A stretch of 6,222 nucleotides of DNA from Candidatus Omnitrophota bacterium (GTDB taxonomy: Bacteria > Omnitrophota > Gorgyraeia > Gygaellales > Profunditerraquicolaceae). The stretch lies in NCBI GenBank assembly GCA_903882345.1, contig CAIRWO010000091.1:1-6222 (forward strand). Reading direction: 5' to 3'. The notes below the pieces were generated by a model. It was given only the letters and a program-made list of their open reading frames with translations. It was not told where the DNA came from and made no database searches. The stretch's first letter is position 1. Every line of letters begins with the position of its first letter. The translations under genes were made by a program, and so were the position numbers. Positions 6,201-6,222 of the stretch are shown here, piece by piece.

Positions 6201-6222
6201 GACGTCATCTAAGGTACCACCC

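Noticed and set aside
6194..6222. Possible tRNA 5' end on the plus strand (TGGGGACGTCATCTAAGG resembles a tRNA-Gln start)
   Set aside because: The following bases, TACCACCC, cannot form the second half of the D stem with the candidate first half, and the sequence stops before any anticodon arm could be tested.

Overview
All seven complete genes in this window lie on the minus strand, and together they form a conventional bacterial housekeeping region. In transcription order (high to low coordinates) it reads: edge sequence and a strong promoter (about 6222-6144); rplM and rpsI (ribosomal proteins L13 and S9, 6134-5303); an intrinsic terminator (5269-5233); a second promoter and short leader (about 5209-5143); then the arginine biosynthesis genes argC, argJ, argB, argD and argF (5142-9); and the first codons of one more gene that runs off the left edge. 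The plus strand carries no believable gene.

The arginine genes cover glutamate to citrulline. ArgJ uses the acetyl group of N-acetylornithine to remake N-acetylglutamate, ArgB phosphorylates it, ArgC reduces the phosphate, ArgD transaminates the semialdehyde, ArgJ recovers ornithine, and ArgF makes citrulline from ornithine and carbamoyl phosphate. This is the acetyl-recycling version of the pathway. ArgB carries the N-terminal helix and C-terminal motif typical of arginine-inhibited N-acetylglutamate kinases, so feedback control at that step is expected. Neighbouring genes overlap by 4-7 nt or are separated by at most 16 nt, as in a tightly coupled operon. The truncated downstream gene may be argG (argininosuccinate synthase), but only its start is visible.

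The organism is a bacterium, judged from bacterial-type L13 and S9, Shine-Dalgarno sites before most genes, and sigma-70-like promoters. Base composition is mid-range (G+C roughly in the mid 40s percent by eye). The rpsI-argC junction is known from several Gram-negative-type and candidate lineages. I suspect an uncultured lineage such as Omnitrophota or a relative, but the window does not prove this.

I found no undescribed system, mobile element, CRISPR array or RNA gene. The points worth a second look are: a predicted leaderless or near-leaderless rplM mRNA; departures from family consensus in ArgJ, including a shortened C-terminus; an argJ start with no Shine-Dalgarno site inside a 7-nt overlap; an argC start better placed two codons downstream of the first ATG; the back-to-back terminator and promoter; and a T-box-like string cut off at the right edge.
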